From positions 1 through 52,091 of the forward strand of contig JANSXH010000020.1 of NCBI GenBank assembly GCA_024743055.1: 52,091 bases of DNA, written 5' to 3'. The notes under the pieces are model-generated. The model worked only from the letters and a program-made list of their open reading frames with translations. It had not been told where the DNA came from and made no database searches. Positions 28,873-38,196 of the stretch are shown here, in pieces. Numbering within the stretch: the first letter of the stretch is position 1; each line of letters begins with the position of its first letter. Made by a program: the position numbers and the translations under genes. The DNA comes from Pseudomonadota bacterium (lineage in GTDB: Bacteria; Pseudomonadota; Alphaproteobacteria; Sneathiellales; Sneathiellaceae).

Positions 28873-30329
28873 TTATCCGGTCCTTTGAAACTGGTGGTCT
28901 GAACTTCAACCTGTCCCGTGTCCAGATCCGTCACGATAACATCCACATCCTCTGTCTTTGAGGAAAGGCTATCCGCCGGTGCCGAAAGAAACATCTTAAC
29001 ACTGGATACAGAATCCTCCGGCACAATCACAACAAGATCATGATCCTGAGGCCCGTCCAGTTGGAGCCAACTTTGCATCCCCTTGAGACCTTCCGCCGTG
29101 ATGCGATATCGCCGCGTATCGTGTGTCTTGTTCAATATCTTTACAGTATATCCGTTACGGATGGAACCGTCGGACAGGGTCACGAACAACGGGTTACGGT
29201 CCCGTATAACATTCAGTTCGAGTATCGAGCGATTGAGCAGGGTAAAGAGCATTATGGCAGCAACCAGAGCCAAAATAAGACTGTAGGCAATGGTTCTGGG
29301 CCGAACGAACCGAACTTTCAGCTTCTTGTTGGGATTGGCATCGAACTGCCCGGCATATGTATCGTAGCTGATCAGCCCTCTTGGCAAATCAATCTTGTCC
29401 ATCACATCATTGCAAGCATCAATACAGAGCGCACAGGTGATGCATTCCATCTGAAGGCCGTCACGTATGTCTATGCCCATGGGACAGACGGCAACACATT
29501 GGTTGCAGTCGATGCAATGACCCCGATTTTCCCAGGTTTCGCCCTTTTTATGAGGTCCACGAGGCTCCCCCCTTGCCCCATGATAGGTTACCGTGAGCGT
29601 TTCGTCACCAACCATTGCGCCCTGTATTCGCGGCCAAGGACACATGTAGGTGCAGACCTGTTCCCGCATCAAGCCACCAAATACATAAGTGGTAGCTGTC
29701 AGCACGGCAATACTGGAATAGGCTATCAATGCGGCGTTAAAGGTAAACAAGTCCCGAAACAAGGTCGGCGCATCTGCGAAATAGAAAACCCAAGCTCCGC
29801 CTGTCAGCACGCCAATGACAATCCATATGCCATGCTTGAGAACCCTTTTTCCAAGTTTCGATGCCGTCATCGGCGCCTTGTCCAACCGGAGCCTTGCGTT
29901 GCGATCACCTTCAACAAGCCGTTCAACAAAAATGAACAGGTCTGTCCAGACTGTCTGAGGACAAGAATAACCGCACCAGGCCCGACCAAACAATGCTGTC
30001 ACCAAAAACAGAGAGATAGCACCAATGATTAAAAGGCCAGTGATATAGTAGACTTCCTGAGGCCAAATCTCGATGAAGAAGAAATAGAATCTTTCCCGCG
30101 CAAGATCGACCAGGACTGCCTGGTCGGGCGCGCCTTCCCCGCGATCCCAACGGATCCAGGGGGTGATATAATAAATGGCCAGGGTAACGGCCATGATGAT
30201 CCATTTGAGGCGCCGAAAATCCCCCCGTGCCTTTTTGGGCTGGATTTTCTTGCGCTTCTCAAATAGGGCCCGGTTTTCCTTTTTATTTACCGGCTGGACA
30301 TCAATGTTCTCTACAGCACTGTCGGCCAA
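28869..30329 (-). CDS. ccoG: cbb3 oxidase accessory protein CcoG (FixG), polyferredoxin
   Basis: CcoG is a membrane iron-sulfur protein; in Rhodobacter it was linked to cupric reduction for cbb3 copper delivery. The 486 residues show a basic N-terminus and about five membrane helices. WCGYSCPQTVWTD lies after helix 2. Two 4Fe-4S sites occur in CIDCNQCVAVCPMGID and CITCALCIDACNDVM. A C-terminal Ig-like domain (from about 390) follows the last helix. All cluster cysteines are present. It starts 30 bp after ccoP and couples to ccoH by ATGA. Confidence 0.96.
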   Translation of the reverse strand: MADSAVENIDVQPVNKKENRALFEKRKKIQPKKARGDFRRLKWIIMAVTLAIYYITPWIRWDRGEGAPDQAVLVDLARERFYFFFIEIWPQEVYYITGLLIIGAISLFLVTALFGRAWCGYSCPQTVWTDLFIFVERLVEGDRNARLRLDKAPMTASKLGKRVLKHGIWIVIGVLTGGAWVFYFADAPTLFRDLFTFNAALIAYSSIAVLTATTYVFGGLMREQVCTYMCPWPRIQGAMVGDETLTVTYHGARGEPRGPHKKGETWENRGHCIDCNQCVAVCPMGIDIRDGLQMECITCALCIDACNDVMDKIDLPRGLISYDTYAGQFDANPNKKLKVRFVRPRTIAYSLILALVAAIMLFTLLNRSILELNVIRDRNPLFVTLSDGSIRNGYTVKILNKTHDTRRYRITAEGLKGMQSWLQLDGPQDHDLVVIVPEDSVSSVKMFLSAPADSLSSKTEDVDVIVTDLDTGQVEVQTTSFKGPDK

Positions 30330-30359
30330 AAGATATACTCCAATACGGTTACTTTGTGT

Positions 30360-31232
30360 CTATTCCCCGCCCCCGAGGGAATGAACATAAAGTGTGAGTT
30401 GACGGATAGTTGCATCGTCCAGGCGATCTACCCAGGCCGGCATCACATTTGCGCGCCCTTTTGAAATCGTCCGTACGATCGTCTCTTTGTCCCCTCCATA
30501 GAACCAAATCGCATCCGTTAGATTTGGAGCTCCAAATTCTCTAAGCCCCTTGGCATTTTCGCCATGGCAAGACGCACATTCAGCGGCAAATACTTCTTTG
30601 CCTCTGGTGACAGCCTCGGCATCAAGATCCGGCTGCTGCGACAATGACAGAACATATTCCGCCACGTCATTTATCTGTGCTGGCTCAAGTAGCTCATCAT
30701 CAAGAAATGCAGGCATATCTCCTAACCGGGTGTCATCATGATCCGAGCGAATGCCATATTTGATAGTTTCATAGATACTATCGACGGAACCACCCCAGAG
30801 CCATTCATCGTCATTGAGGTTCGGGAACCCGGGGGCCCCTTGCGCTCCTGACCCATGACACTGTGAACAATTCACAGCAAAGGCGGACTTGCCGCCTCGC
30901 AACGCATATTGATAGGTCTGCTGGTCGCTTTGAATCTCGCTCAACTCGGTAGTGACCAGCGCCGCGCGATCCGTTGCATGAGCGGCGGCAGCTTCCGACA
31001 TCACATTCTCAAGGGATGCCCGTGATGAATAGCCGATCATCCCCGCCGTATAGCTGCTAACCAGTGGCCAAGCCGGCATCACAATCCAATAGCCGATGGA
31101 CCAGATAATGGTCGCATACATGGTCCATAACCACCAACGCGGCATGGGGGTATCCAGTTCCTTAATACCATCCCACTCATGGCCTGTTGTCTGGGTGCCA
31201 GAAATTTCGTCTTTTTCAAACTTTTCGGTCAT
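30360..31232 (-). CDS. ccoP: cbb3 oxidase subunit III, dihaem cytochrome c CcoP
   Basis: CcoP brings electrons from soluble cytochrome c to the oxidase. The 290 residues have an N-terminal cytoplasmic segment, a membrane helix pair around 35-70 beginning WWLWTMYATIIWSIGYW, and two periplasmic cytochrome c domains. Their haem sites are CSQCHG and CASCHG. Distal Met ligands are likely in LGDMPAFL and NVMPAWVD. The length and layout are standard. It starts 2 bp after ccoQ. Confidence 0.97.
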   Translation of the reverse strand: MTEKFEKDEISGTQTTGHEWDGIKELDTPMPRWWLWTMYATIIWSIGYWIVMPAWPLVSSYTAGMIGYSSRASLENVMSEAAAAHATDRAALVTTELSEIQSDQQTYQYALRGGKSAFAVNCSQCHGSGAQGAPGFPNLNDDEWLWGGSVDSIYETIKYGIRSDHDDTRLGDMPAFLDDELLEPAQINDVAEYVLSLSQQPDLDAEAVTRGKEVFAAECASCHGENAKGLREFGAPNLTDAIWFYGGDKETIVRTISKGRANVMPAWVDRLDDATIRQLTLYVHSLGGGE

Positions 31233-31234
31233 GA

Positions 31235-31384
31235 TTACTCTTCCTCAAACGGGATCTGGGCCGCTTTGTCGAACTTCTCCTTATTTCGTGGCCATAAGGC
31301 ATAGGCTAGAACGATGATAAAGAGACCGAACAGGTACAGCAGGCCATAACTCTGGGCAAATTGGGAGGCTGATTGATAATCCAT
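31235..31384 (-). CDS. ccoQ: cbb3 oxidase small subunit CcoQ
   Basis: A 49-residue single-helix protein beginning MDYQSASQFAQSYGLLYLFG, with hydrophobic core LFIIVLAYALWPRNKEKFD and the acidic end PFEEE. The helix followed by (W)PxNKxxFDxAA is the CcoQ/FixQ signature. It stabilises binding of CcoP to the CcoNO core in other bacteria. It lies between ccoO (9-bp gap) and ccoP (2-bp gap), the invariant NOQP order. Confidence 0.96.
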   Translation of the reverse strand: MDYQSASQFAQSYGLLYLFGLFIIVLAYALWPRNKEKFDKAAQIPFEEE

Positions 31385-31393
31385 TCTTCCCTC

Positions 31394-32119
31394 CTATCGC
31401 TTGTTCGCATCAGCGTCATAAGACGTGAATTCAACCAGGGTTCCCATCATCTGCAAATAGGCGATGAGGGCATCCATTTCCGACAGCAATTCCGGGTTGC
31501 CATCGAAGTCCCGCACTTGCGCTTTTGGATAGCGTTCCAAAAGTCCATCCACATCATCTGCATCTGGGTCCACCTGTGTCTTGAGGTCTGCAGCGGCCTT
31601 TTCAACCATCTCATCTGTATAGGGAACACCCACCATCTGATTGGCGATCAGGTTGCCTTTGATATCCGGTATCTCCAGAGCAGTGGTGGCCAAAAATGGA
31701 TAGCCGGGCATGATAGATTCAGGCACCACATCGCGGGGATTTTTCATATGGGTGGTGTGCCATTCATCTGAATACCGTCCGCCCACACGAGCAAGGTCAG
31801 GCCCTGTCCGCTTTGAACCCCACTGGAACGGATGGTCATACATGCTTTCGGCGGCCAGTGAATAATGACCATAGCGTTCTGCTTCATCACGCAATGGACG
31901 TACCATCTGACTATGGCAGTTGTAACAGCCTTCGCGGATATAAATATCCCGGCCTGCCAGCTCCAGCGGACTATAGGGTCGCATCCCTTTTACCTTTTCA
32001 ATGGTACTTTCCAGATAAAAGAGCGGTGCGATTTCGATAATCCCTCCGATCGAAACCACGATCAGAACGAGGATCACCATGAGGATCGAATTTTTTTCTA
32101 CAGTTTTGTGATTAAGCAT
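31394..32119 (-). CDS. ccoO: cbb3 oxidase subunit II, monohaem cytochrome c CcoO
   Basis: CcoO is the membrane-anchored monohaem subunit that passes electrons from CcoP to CcoN. The 241 residues have an N-terminal helix ([20 protein letters not shown]), the [21 protein letters not shown] motif region, and one haem site CYNCHSQ with the following [15 protein letters not shown] probably holds the axial Met. Five bases separate it from ccoN. The size is in the usual range. Confidence 0.97.
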   Translation of the reverse strand: MLNHKTVEKNSILMVILVLIVVSIGGIIEIAPLFYLESTIEKVKGMRPYSPLELAGRDIYIREGCYNCHSQMVRPLRDEAERYGHYSLAAESMYDHPFQWGSKRTGPDLARVGGRYSDEWHTTHMKNPRDVVPESIMPGYPFLATTALEIPDIKGNLIANQMVGVPYTDEMVEKAAADLKTQVDPDADDVDGLLERYPKAQVRDFDGNPELLSEMDALIAYLQMMGTLVEFTSYDADANKR

Positions 32120-32124
32120 AATTC

Positions 32125-33753
32125 TTACCTCGCCCCTGCGAATTCAGCATTCGGGACCAAAGACCCGGCTTCCTTCTCCCGGATATCTCCCCGGGCCGTC
32201 CGCCATAAGTTGTAAACCATGATGAGTGAGCCAAGGACGAACAACAGTCCTCCGATCGCCCGGATAATATAGAAGGGATGCATGGCCTCGACGGTTTCAC
32301 TGAATGAATATTCAAGGAAACCGAAGCTGTCATAGGCACGCCACATCAGACCTTGCAGAATTCCGGAGACCCACATGGCGGTGATATACAGAAGGATACC
32401 GACAGTGGAGACCCAGAAATGCAGGTTTACCAGGGCATCTGAATAGAGCGACTTGCGCTTCCACAAAACAGGTACCAGGAAGTACAGAGCACCAAAGCTG
32501 ATATAAGCCACCCAACCAAGAGCCCCAGAATGCACATGGCCAATGGTCCAGTCCGTATAATGGCTGAGCGCGTTTACCGCTTTGATCGACATCAGCGGAC
32601 CTTCGAAAGTACTCATGCCGTAGAAGGCGACAGAGGCGACGAGGAAACGGACAACCGGATCGGTACGCAATTTGTCCCAAGCTCCAGACAAGGTCATCAG
32701 ACCGTTGATCATTCCACCCCAGGATGGCATCCACAACATGATAGAGAAGGTCATCCCTAGTGTCTGCGCCCAGTCGGGCAGAGCCGTGTAATGAAGGTGA
32801 TGGGGACCAGCCCAGATATAGAGGAATATCAAGGACCAGAAATGGATGATCGACAAGCGATAGGAATAAACCGGCCGATTGACCCGCTTGGGAATGAAGT
32901 AATACATGATCCCCAGGAAGCCAGCCGTCAGGAAGAAGCCAACAGCATTATGGCCGTACCACCATTGTGTCAGTGCACTCTGCACCCCGGCAAACAGCGA
33001 GTAACTTTTGACGCCCGTCAGACTGACAGGAACGGACAGGTTATTGACGATATGAAGCATCGCCACCGTAACGATGAAGGCCAGGAAGAACCAGTTGGCT
33101 ACATAGATATGCTTTTCCTGCCTTTTCCAGAGGGTCGCTAGGAAGACTAGAAGATAAACAACCCAAACAATGGTCAGCCAGATATCCACATACCATTCAG
33201 GCTCGGCATATTCCTTTGACTGGGTGATCCCAAGGACATAACCGGTTGCCGCCAGAACGATAAAAAGCTGATATCCCCAGAAGACGAACCAAGGTGCCAA
33301 GTCGCCAGCCAGGCGTGCCCGGCAGGTCCGCTGTACCACATGGAAAGAAGTCATGATCAAGATATTGCCGCCGAAGGCAAAGATAACAGCCGACGTATGA
33401 AGAGGCCGTAAGCGCCCAAAATTTGTCCAGGGCAGATCGAAATTCAGAACCGGAAAAGCCAATTGCAGAGCAATTACAAGGCCAACAAGAAACCCGACAA
33501 CTCCCCAGAATGACGAGGCGATGACCCCTGCCTTGACAATATCTATATTATAATCAATCCCGCCCCCGCCATTTCCAAGAGAAGGGGCTTGTGCCAGTCG
33601 ATAATGTCGGGAAATAAGCGCGAAGGCACTTATCACAGCAGCGATCGAGAACAACATTCCGTGGATCATCATGCCGGGATCGGCAGCTCTTGCCGAAAGC
33701 AAGATACCGAGCAGCGCCGCGATGATTGTGAGAGCTATCCAAAAAAGATTCAT
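32125..33753 (-). CDS. ccoN: cbb3 oxidase catalytic subunit CcoN
   Basis: CcoN is the haem-copper subunit that reduces O2 at high affinity and pumps protons. The protein has about twelve or more helices. Conserved His positions lie in [25 protein letters not shown] (copper ligand and cross-linked-type Tyr region), [17 protein letters not shown] and [14 protein letters not shown]. The ATG at 33753 with GGAAG upstream gives 542 residues; a TTG 51 bases further up is unlikely. A perfect FNR box lies 127 bp upstream. Confidence 0.96.
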   Translation of the reverse strand: MNLFWIALTIIAALLGILLSARAADPGMMIHGMLFSIAAVISAFALISRHYRLAQAPSLGNGGGGIDYNIDIVKAGVIASSFWGVVGFLVGLVIALQLAFPVLNFDLPWTNFGRLRPLHTSAVIFAFGGNILIMTSFHVVQRTCRARLAGDLAPWFVFWGYQLFIVLAATGYVLGITQSKEYAEPEWYVDIWLTIVWVVYLLVFLATLWKRQEKHIYVANWFFLAFIVTVAMLHIVNNLSVPVSLTGVKSYSLFAGVQSALTQWWYGHNAVGFFLTAGFLGIMYYFIPKRVNRPVYSYRLSIIHFWSLIFLYIWAGPHHLHYTALPDWAQTLGMTFSIMLWMPSWGGMINGLMTLSGAWDKLRTDPVVRFLVASVAFYGMSTFEGPLMSIKAVNALSHYTDWTIGHVHSGALGWVAYISFGALYFLVPVLWKRKSLYSDALVNLHFWVSTVGILLYITAMWVSGILQGLMWRAYDSFGFLEYSFSETVEAMHPFYIIRAIGGLLFVLGSLIMVYNLWRTARGDIREKEAGSLVPNAEFAGAR

Positions 33754-33852
33754 GACCAGTCTTCCATCTTTTACATTCAAAATGGGAAGAAACCGGAGAC
33801 GCAAGCGACACGCAATGGTGCCTCATCCCCCTTATATTTCCCCTAGTCGCCC

Positions 33853-33893
33853 AATTTACCGGAGGTTTGCATTGCAACATTGATTCAGATCAA
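33853..33893 (-). promoter_or_regulatory. FNR box and predicted class II promoter of ccoN
   Basis: TTGATTCAGATCAA at 33880-33893 is a perfect match to the FNR consensus TTGAT-N4-ATCAA. On the minus strand TAAATT (33858-33853) lies about 31 bp from the centre of the box, close to what a class II promoter needs when FNR sits near -41. The site therefore probably activates ccoNOQPGHIS at low oxygen. The box is seen directly; the promoter geometry is inferred. Confidence 0.88.
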
Positions 33894-33948
33894 CACTGCC
33901 CCCAAACAATTCCCAATAAATTGAGAGCACCTATCTAGAATTCTAAGA

Positions 33949-35298
33949 CTAAACAGCTTTCGAGTGCCTAGCCAGCCCCTGGTCTAAATAAATATCAAAT
34001 AAAGCGCATATAACCCGAACGAGCTGCCTGCCTGAGGGTGTAATAGACAGTTTTCCGTTTGTAAGAATAACCAAGCCTTCCTCTTCAAATTCCGAAAGGG
34101 CCTCCAATTCAACTGAGAAATATGAGAGTTCTTGATCATATTTTGCAGCGATAGCGGAAAGATCAACCGAGAGGTCGCACATCAAACGCTCAATGACCTG
34201 TCGACGCATATCGTCGTCGATCGTAGTTTCGATCCCTTTAGCAACGGGGAAATGCCCGTGCTCTAGTGCTGCTTTATAGTCATGGATAGGTGTGGAATTT
34301 TGGACGTATCCCATGGGAGATTTTCCGATGGAGGAGGCTCCAATACCTATCAAGGTCGTCGCGGTGTCCGTTGTATAGCCTTGAAAATTACGCTGCAAGG
34401 TTCCTGCTTCTAAAGCCAAGACCATATCATCTGTAACTGAAGCGAAGTGATCAAATCCGACCTGTTTATAGCCAAGATCTAGCAATCGCTGGGCCGCCCA
34501 TTCAGACTGCTGCAATCGTGCCTCTGTATCCGGCAGATCCTCATCCTTGATCAGTTTCATATGGCTTTTCATCCAAGGCACATGGGCATAGCCGAATAGC
34601 GCAATACGGTTGGGTCCCAGCTGATGGGACAGATCGACGGTCCTCAATATGTCCTCGACGGTCTGTGTGGGGAGACCATACATGAGATCAAAATTGAGTT
34701 TCTCTATCCCCGCCTGTCTCAGCGTATGAACCACTTCTTCCGTCAATTCATATGACTGCACTCGGTTGATAGCTTGCTGAACGCGCGGACTGAAATCCTG
34801 AATTCCGAGGCTTGCCCGGTTTATGTCGGCCTCCGCCAGGGTCCGTATCTTCTGCCGGTCGACTGTTCTGGGGTCAATTTCAATTGCTCGCTCCGCATTT
34901 TCCGTATAATCGAACTCACGGGCGATCAGGGACATAATGGATGTAAAGTCATCACCAGAGAGAATTGTCGGCGTTCCCCCTCCCCAATGGATATGAGATA
35001 TTCGGAAACGGCCCGGCAGAGTGTTGGACAGAAGGGAAATCTCCTGCCGTAACAAATCTGCATAATCAGACACAGGATCATATCGGGCAACTACCTTTGT
35101 ATTGCAGCCACAATACCAGCACATCTTTTTGCAAAAAGGTACATGGAGATAAAGGGAGAGAGGCTCATCTGGATTGAGGGTCTGAAGCCAGCCTTTATAT
35201 ATCTCTGCTGTCACGGCCCCGCTGAAGTGAGGGGCCGTTGGATAGCTTGTATATCTTGGAACAGAGAGATTAGCCTTGTCCGAGATACGTAAGGTCAT
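33949..35298 (-). CDS. hemN: Oxygen-independent coproporphyrinogen III oxidase
   Basis: HemN is a radical SAM enzyme that oxidatively decarboxylates coproporphyrinogen III to protoporphyrinogen IX without oxygen. The 449 residues contain the CxxxCxxC cluster site plus an extra cysteine (C56, C60, C63, C65 in VPFCKKMCWYCGCN). HWGGGTPTILSGDD follows, with SLGIQDFSPRVQQAINR and GFDHFAS in the catalytic core. These features fit true HemN rather than the HemW haem chaperone. It overlaps the FnrL gene by ATGA. Confidence 0.96.
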   Translation of the reverse strand: MTLRISDKANLSVPRYTSYPTAPHFSGAVTAEIYKGWLQTLNPDEPLSLYLHVPFCKKMCWYCGCNTKVVARYDPVSDYADLLRQEISLLSNTLPGRFRISHIHWGGGTPTILSGDDFTSIMSLIAREFDYTENAERAIEIDPRTVDRQKIRTLAEADINRASLGIQDFSPRVQQAINRVQSYELTEEVVHTLRQAGIEKLNFDLMYGLPTQTVEDILRTVDLSHQLGPNRIALFGYAHVPWMKSHMKLIKDEDLPDTEARLQQSEWAAQRLLDLGYKQVGFDHFASVTDDMVLALEAGTLQRNFQGYTTDTATTLIGIGASSIGKSPMGYVQNSTPIHDYKAALEHGHFPVAKGIETTIDDDMRRQVIERLMCDLSVDLSAIAAKYDQELSYFSVELEALSEFEEEGLVILTNGKLSITPSGRQLVRVICALFDIYLDQGLARHSKAV

Positions 35299-36107
35299 TT
35301 CTTGCCGTCCGCTAAAACTGCCAACTGCTGGATGTCTCGTACAACAACCGCATGGGCAGATGGAACATCAATCACTTTTTCGGCTTTGAGTTTGGAGATC
35401 GTCCGGCTAACCGTTTCAACCGTTAACCCCAGATAGTCTGCAATATCACTCCGACCCATCGAAAGGCTGATCTCAATATTTTCCTCACCAACGAGATTCA
35501 ATTTTGACGCTCTGTTCTTGAGGAATGTAGCGATCTTTTCAATCGGCGTTTTCCGCCCCAGCAAAATCGTATGTTGTTGCAGTTCACTGATTTCTTCTTG
35601 CATGATTTTCATCAATTTGGCGCGCATCTCGGGAGACTGCTGCATTTGCATCTCAAGCTCTCGTACCGGGAACTGGCAAACAATAGTGTCACATACGGCT
35701 TCTGCGTCGTAGAGATATTTACCACCGAAATGCTCTCCGACCTTATCTCCGCAAGACCGGAAACCAACCACTTGTCGCCGCCCATCTTCAAGAATGTTGC
35801 AGAGCCGCACTTCTCCGGAAATAACCGTGTAGAAGTACCGGATATCTTCAGATTCAAAGAATAAAGGCTCACCTACCTTGATGATACGTGTCCGACCCTT
35901 AGTGCGAAAGCGGTCCAGAGCCTGGCCTTCCAGGGAAGAGCAAATGGCTTTTTTATGGGCAGCGCAAGAATCGCAGGGAGAAACTGGATACAAGCGCTTT
36001 CGAGCTGGCATGTTCGAACCGGAACGGAAGGCCGTAACGGTATCTTCCAATATTTCCGCGTCGTTCCGCAAAAGGTTCTCCTGAACGTCCATTGCTTCAT
36101 ATGTCAT
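35295..36107 (-). CDS. fnrL: FNR-type oxygen-sensing transcriptional regulator
   Basis: A Crp/Fnr-family regulator that most likely senses oxygen through a 4Fe-4S cluster. Cysteines C45, C48 and C56 (PCDSCAAHKKAIC) and C144 (TIVCQFP) match the four cluster ligands of FNR in order. A cyclic-nucleotide-like beta barrel spans about 70-190. The helix-turn-helix MGRSDIADYLGLTVETVSRTISKL carries the E-SR recognition residues that read TTGAT. Its linkage to hemN and to the ccoN FNR box makes it the probable regulator of the whole locus. The 270 residues are slightly longer than E. coli FNR at the N-terminus. The symbol follows alphaproteobacterial usage. Confidence 0.93.
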   Translation of the reverse strand: MTYEAMDVQENLLRNDAEILEDTVTAFRSGSNMPARKRLYPVSPCDSCAAHKKAICSSLEGQALDRFRTKGRTRIIKVGEPLFFESEDIRYFYTVISGEVRLCNILEDGRRQVVGFRSCGDKVGEHFGGKYLYDAEAVCDTIVCQFPVRELEMQMQQSPEMRAKLMKIMQEEISELQQHTILLGRKTPIEKIATFLKNRASKLNLVGEENIEISLSMGRSDIADYLGLTVETVSRTISKLKAEKVIDVPSAHAVVVRDIQQLAVLADGKK

Positions 36108-36290
36108 TGGTTTGTCTCCCCATTCTGTTTTGTGTTAAAACTGACTAACCACTGGCTACTAATACATAGTTTTATATTTCCCCTGTGGTTACCATGCGGT
36201 CAGATGACGCAGGTAAAGAGACGTAATTTTTTCACTGAATATCGACGCTTCCAAATCCCGGAAAACTGCCAAAAACCATGAAATAGATCA

Positions 36291-36328
36291 AAAAAAATCC
36301 CAACAGCGACATATTGCCACAGTTGGGA
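36291..36328 (-). terminator. Intrinsic terminator after the acyl-CoA dehydrogenases
   Basis: On the minus strand TCCCAAC (36328-36322) pairs with GTTGGGA (36304-36298) around a 17-nt loop. The stem is followed at once by a run of about eight T. It ends transcription of the dehydrogenase operon before the fnrL promoter region (36108-36290), where no clear promoter could be named. Confidence 0.85.
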
Positions 36329-36381
36329 ATTCACTTGGTACTGACGTTTCTTATTATTCTTGTTTTCTGTGAAGCAAAGCT

Positions 36382-38169
36382 TCAGCTCCCGACCAGATCT
36401 GTCGCCACATCTAACGGGACTTTGGTGTCGCCGAGAAGGTAATTCCCGGCTTCGATTTCAAACGTGCTATCCCCCACATTTAAGGGATCATGTGGGCGCA
36501 GTCTGGTATCGATTACGAGCCGCGAAAGCAGCATTCTCCTGGCATCTCCTCCCGCCTGTCCGAGAGCGGCACCTTCCGTGGCCAGCAGACTGGCAGTCGT
36601 GACGTGATAAAGGGCATCGGAAGCCTGTCTTGCGAGGGTTTCATTACCAGTCGTAGCTATTTCCTCAGCAAATGATTTGGCTCGATCAATCAGACCGACT
36701 AACTCACCTGCAAACTGCCCAGGCAAGCTGTCTGTATCCTCTATTCTCTGCTTTAAGTCCGCTGCAAGGTCTTCATGAGCATCTGTTCTGGCAATGGCAC
36801 GGGACGTGATGTCCAGCGCATTGATATTGGACGTACCTTCCCATAACAGCCCGGTATGAGCATCGCGAACCAGCCGCGAATTGACCCAATCCTCAATGAA
36901 ACCATTACCGCCGCGAACCTCGAGTGAGCCCGTCGCCACAGTAATATTGTCCCGACAAGCTCTGAATTTGACCAGCGGTGTCAGAATCCGATTTAGCCGC
37001 TTGGCTCCTTCATCCCCGTTATCAGCCCGATGTAAAACATTGGCCACATGCATGACCATGGAAAGTACCTGCTCCGTCGGCACCATGAGCTTCAACAGCT
37101 GGCGGCGCAGAAGCGGCTTGTGAACAATAGCTTCACCAAATACGTCCCTGGTTCTGGCCGCAACCAGGGCCTCATTTAGGCATCTGCGCATCATACCGGC
37201 GGCTCGGACACCATGGGACAGACGGGACATACTCACCTGATCCATCATCTGCTTGAGGCCGGGATTGGCCTTTGCTCCGACATCTCCGAAGGCGTACCCG
37301 ACAGCCCCCTCAAAAACGATCTCACCGGAAGCCATGGATTTCGTGCCCATTTTGTCCTTGAGACGCACGATGCGATAATCATTTCGGCTACCGTCATCCA
37401 ATTCACGTGGAACGGCGAAAATAGCCAGACCCGCATTCCCTTCAGGTGCCCCTTCCGGTCGCGCTAGCACAAGGCAGACGTCAGCGTCGGCGCAAGAGCA
37501 GAACCATTTGTCCCCGTAAATACGCCATTCCCCGTTTTCCTGTCGGGCTGTAACGGCGAAATTGGCGACTTCAGAGCCACCGATTTTCTCCGTCATGAAC
37601 TGAGCGCCCATGAATATGTCATCCATATTCTGGCTCAGCATGCGCGGCAAATATTTGTCTTTTGCTTCTGCCGGCCCATAGCGTTCCAAAAGCATGGCCG
37701 ATGTATCTGTCACGGAAATTGGGCACATCAGGCCGAACTCAGACTGGGTGAATAAGTATTGGAAGATATATTTGGCCATGGGTGGAATTTTTTCCGGCCA
37801 TCCATGCACACCCGGTTTATGAGACATGGCATGAATACCGAACTCTCCATAGCCGATTTTCTCCATCTCCCGATAGGAAGGGTGAAACTCGATCCAGTCC
37901 CTGTTGCGTCCTCTGGCATCCCGTGGATGCAACACCGGCGCATGACGATCACTCATTCGAGCCAAATCGTCGAGCTCATTACCGGCAACAGCCCCTAAGC
38001 GCTGATATACGGGAGTCATATGTTCCCGCAAATCCTCCGATAAATAGAGGGTCAACAGATCCTGAAGGCTATCATCAATTTCGAAGAAGTTGAGACCATG
38101 GCAATCTCCTGCAACCCAGTCTTCCAATTGCCTGTCTTCGCGTTTTTTCAAAACTGCTTCAAAATTCAT
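36382..38169 (-). CDS. AidB-like acyl-CoA dehydrogenase family protein, copy 1
   Basis: A 595-residue flavoprotein of the acyl-CoA dehydrogenase superfamily. The N-terminal region has RDARGRNRDWIEFHPSYREME, which resembles the AidB block. The central part has CPISVTDTSAMLLERYG, GAQFMTEKIGGSEVANFA, DKWFCSCADADVCLVLARPEG and RLKDKMGTKSMASGEI. The C-terminal flavin part contains LEVRGGNGFIEDWVNSRLVRDAHTG and LLWEGTSNINALD. The length and N-terminal extension match the AidB subfamily (about 540-600) rather than 380-residue fatty-acid enzymes. The substrate is unknown. It follows its paralogue by 27 bp and ends before a terminator. Confidence 0.88.
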   Translation of the reverse strand: MNFEAVLKKREDRQLEDWVAGDCHGLNFFEIDDSLQDLLTLYLSEDLREHMTPVYQRLGAVAGNELDDLARMSDRHAPVLHPRDARGRNRDWIEFHPSYREMEKIGYGEFGIHAMSHKPGVHGWPEKIPPMAKYIFQYLFTQSEFGLMCPISVTDTSAMLLERYGPAEAKDKYLPRMLSQNMDDIFMGAQFMTEKIGGSEVANFAVTARQENGEWRIYGDKWFCSCADADVCLVLARPEGAPEGNAGLAIFAVPRELDDGSRNDYRIVRLKDKMGTKSMASGEIVFEGAVGYAFGDVGAKANPGLKQMMDQVSMSRLSHGVRAAGMMRRCLNEALVAARTRDVFGEAIVHKPLLRRQLLKLMVPTEQVLSMVMHVANVLHRADNGDEGAKRLNRILTPLVKFRACRDNITVATGSLEVRGGNGFIEDWVNSRLVRDAHTGLLWEGTSNINALDITSRAIARTDAHEDLAADLKQRIEDTDSLPGQFAGELVGLIDRAKSFAEEIATTGNETLARQASDALYHVTTASLLATEGAALGQAGGDARRMLLSRLVIDTRLRPHDPLNVGDSTFEIEAGNYLLGDTKVPLDVATDLVGS

Positions 38170-38196
38170 GTCCGCACCTGCATTTGCCGGGTTATA

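Noticed and set aside
29040..30032. Long plus-strand open frame over ccoG
   Set aside because: Antisense to CcoG, whose iron-sulfur motifs are intact; no recognisable protein features.
36278..36291. Second possible FNR site ATGAAATAGATCAA upstream of fnrL
   Set aside because: Only one half matches well, and that half is formed by the A tract of the dehydrogenase terminator, so it is probably chance.
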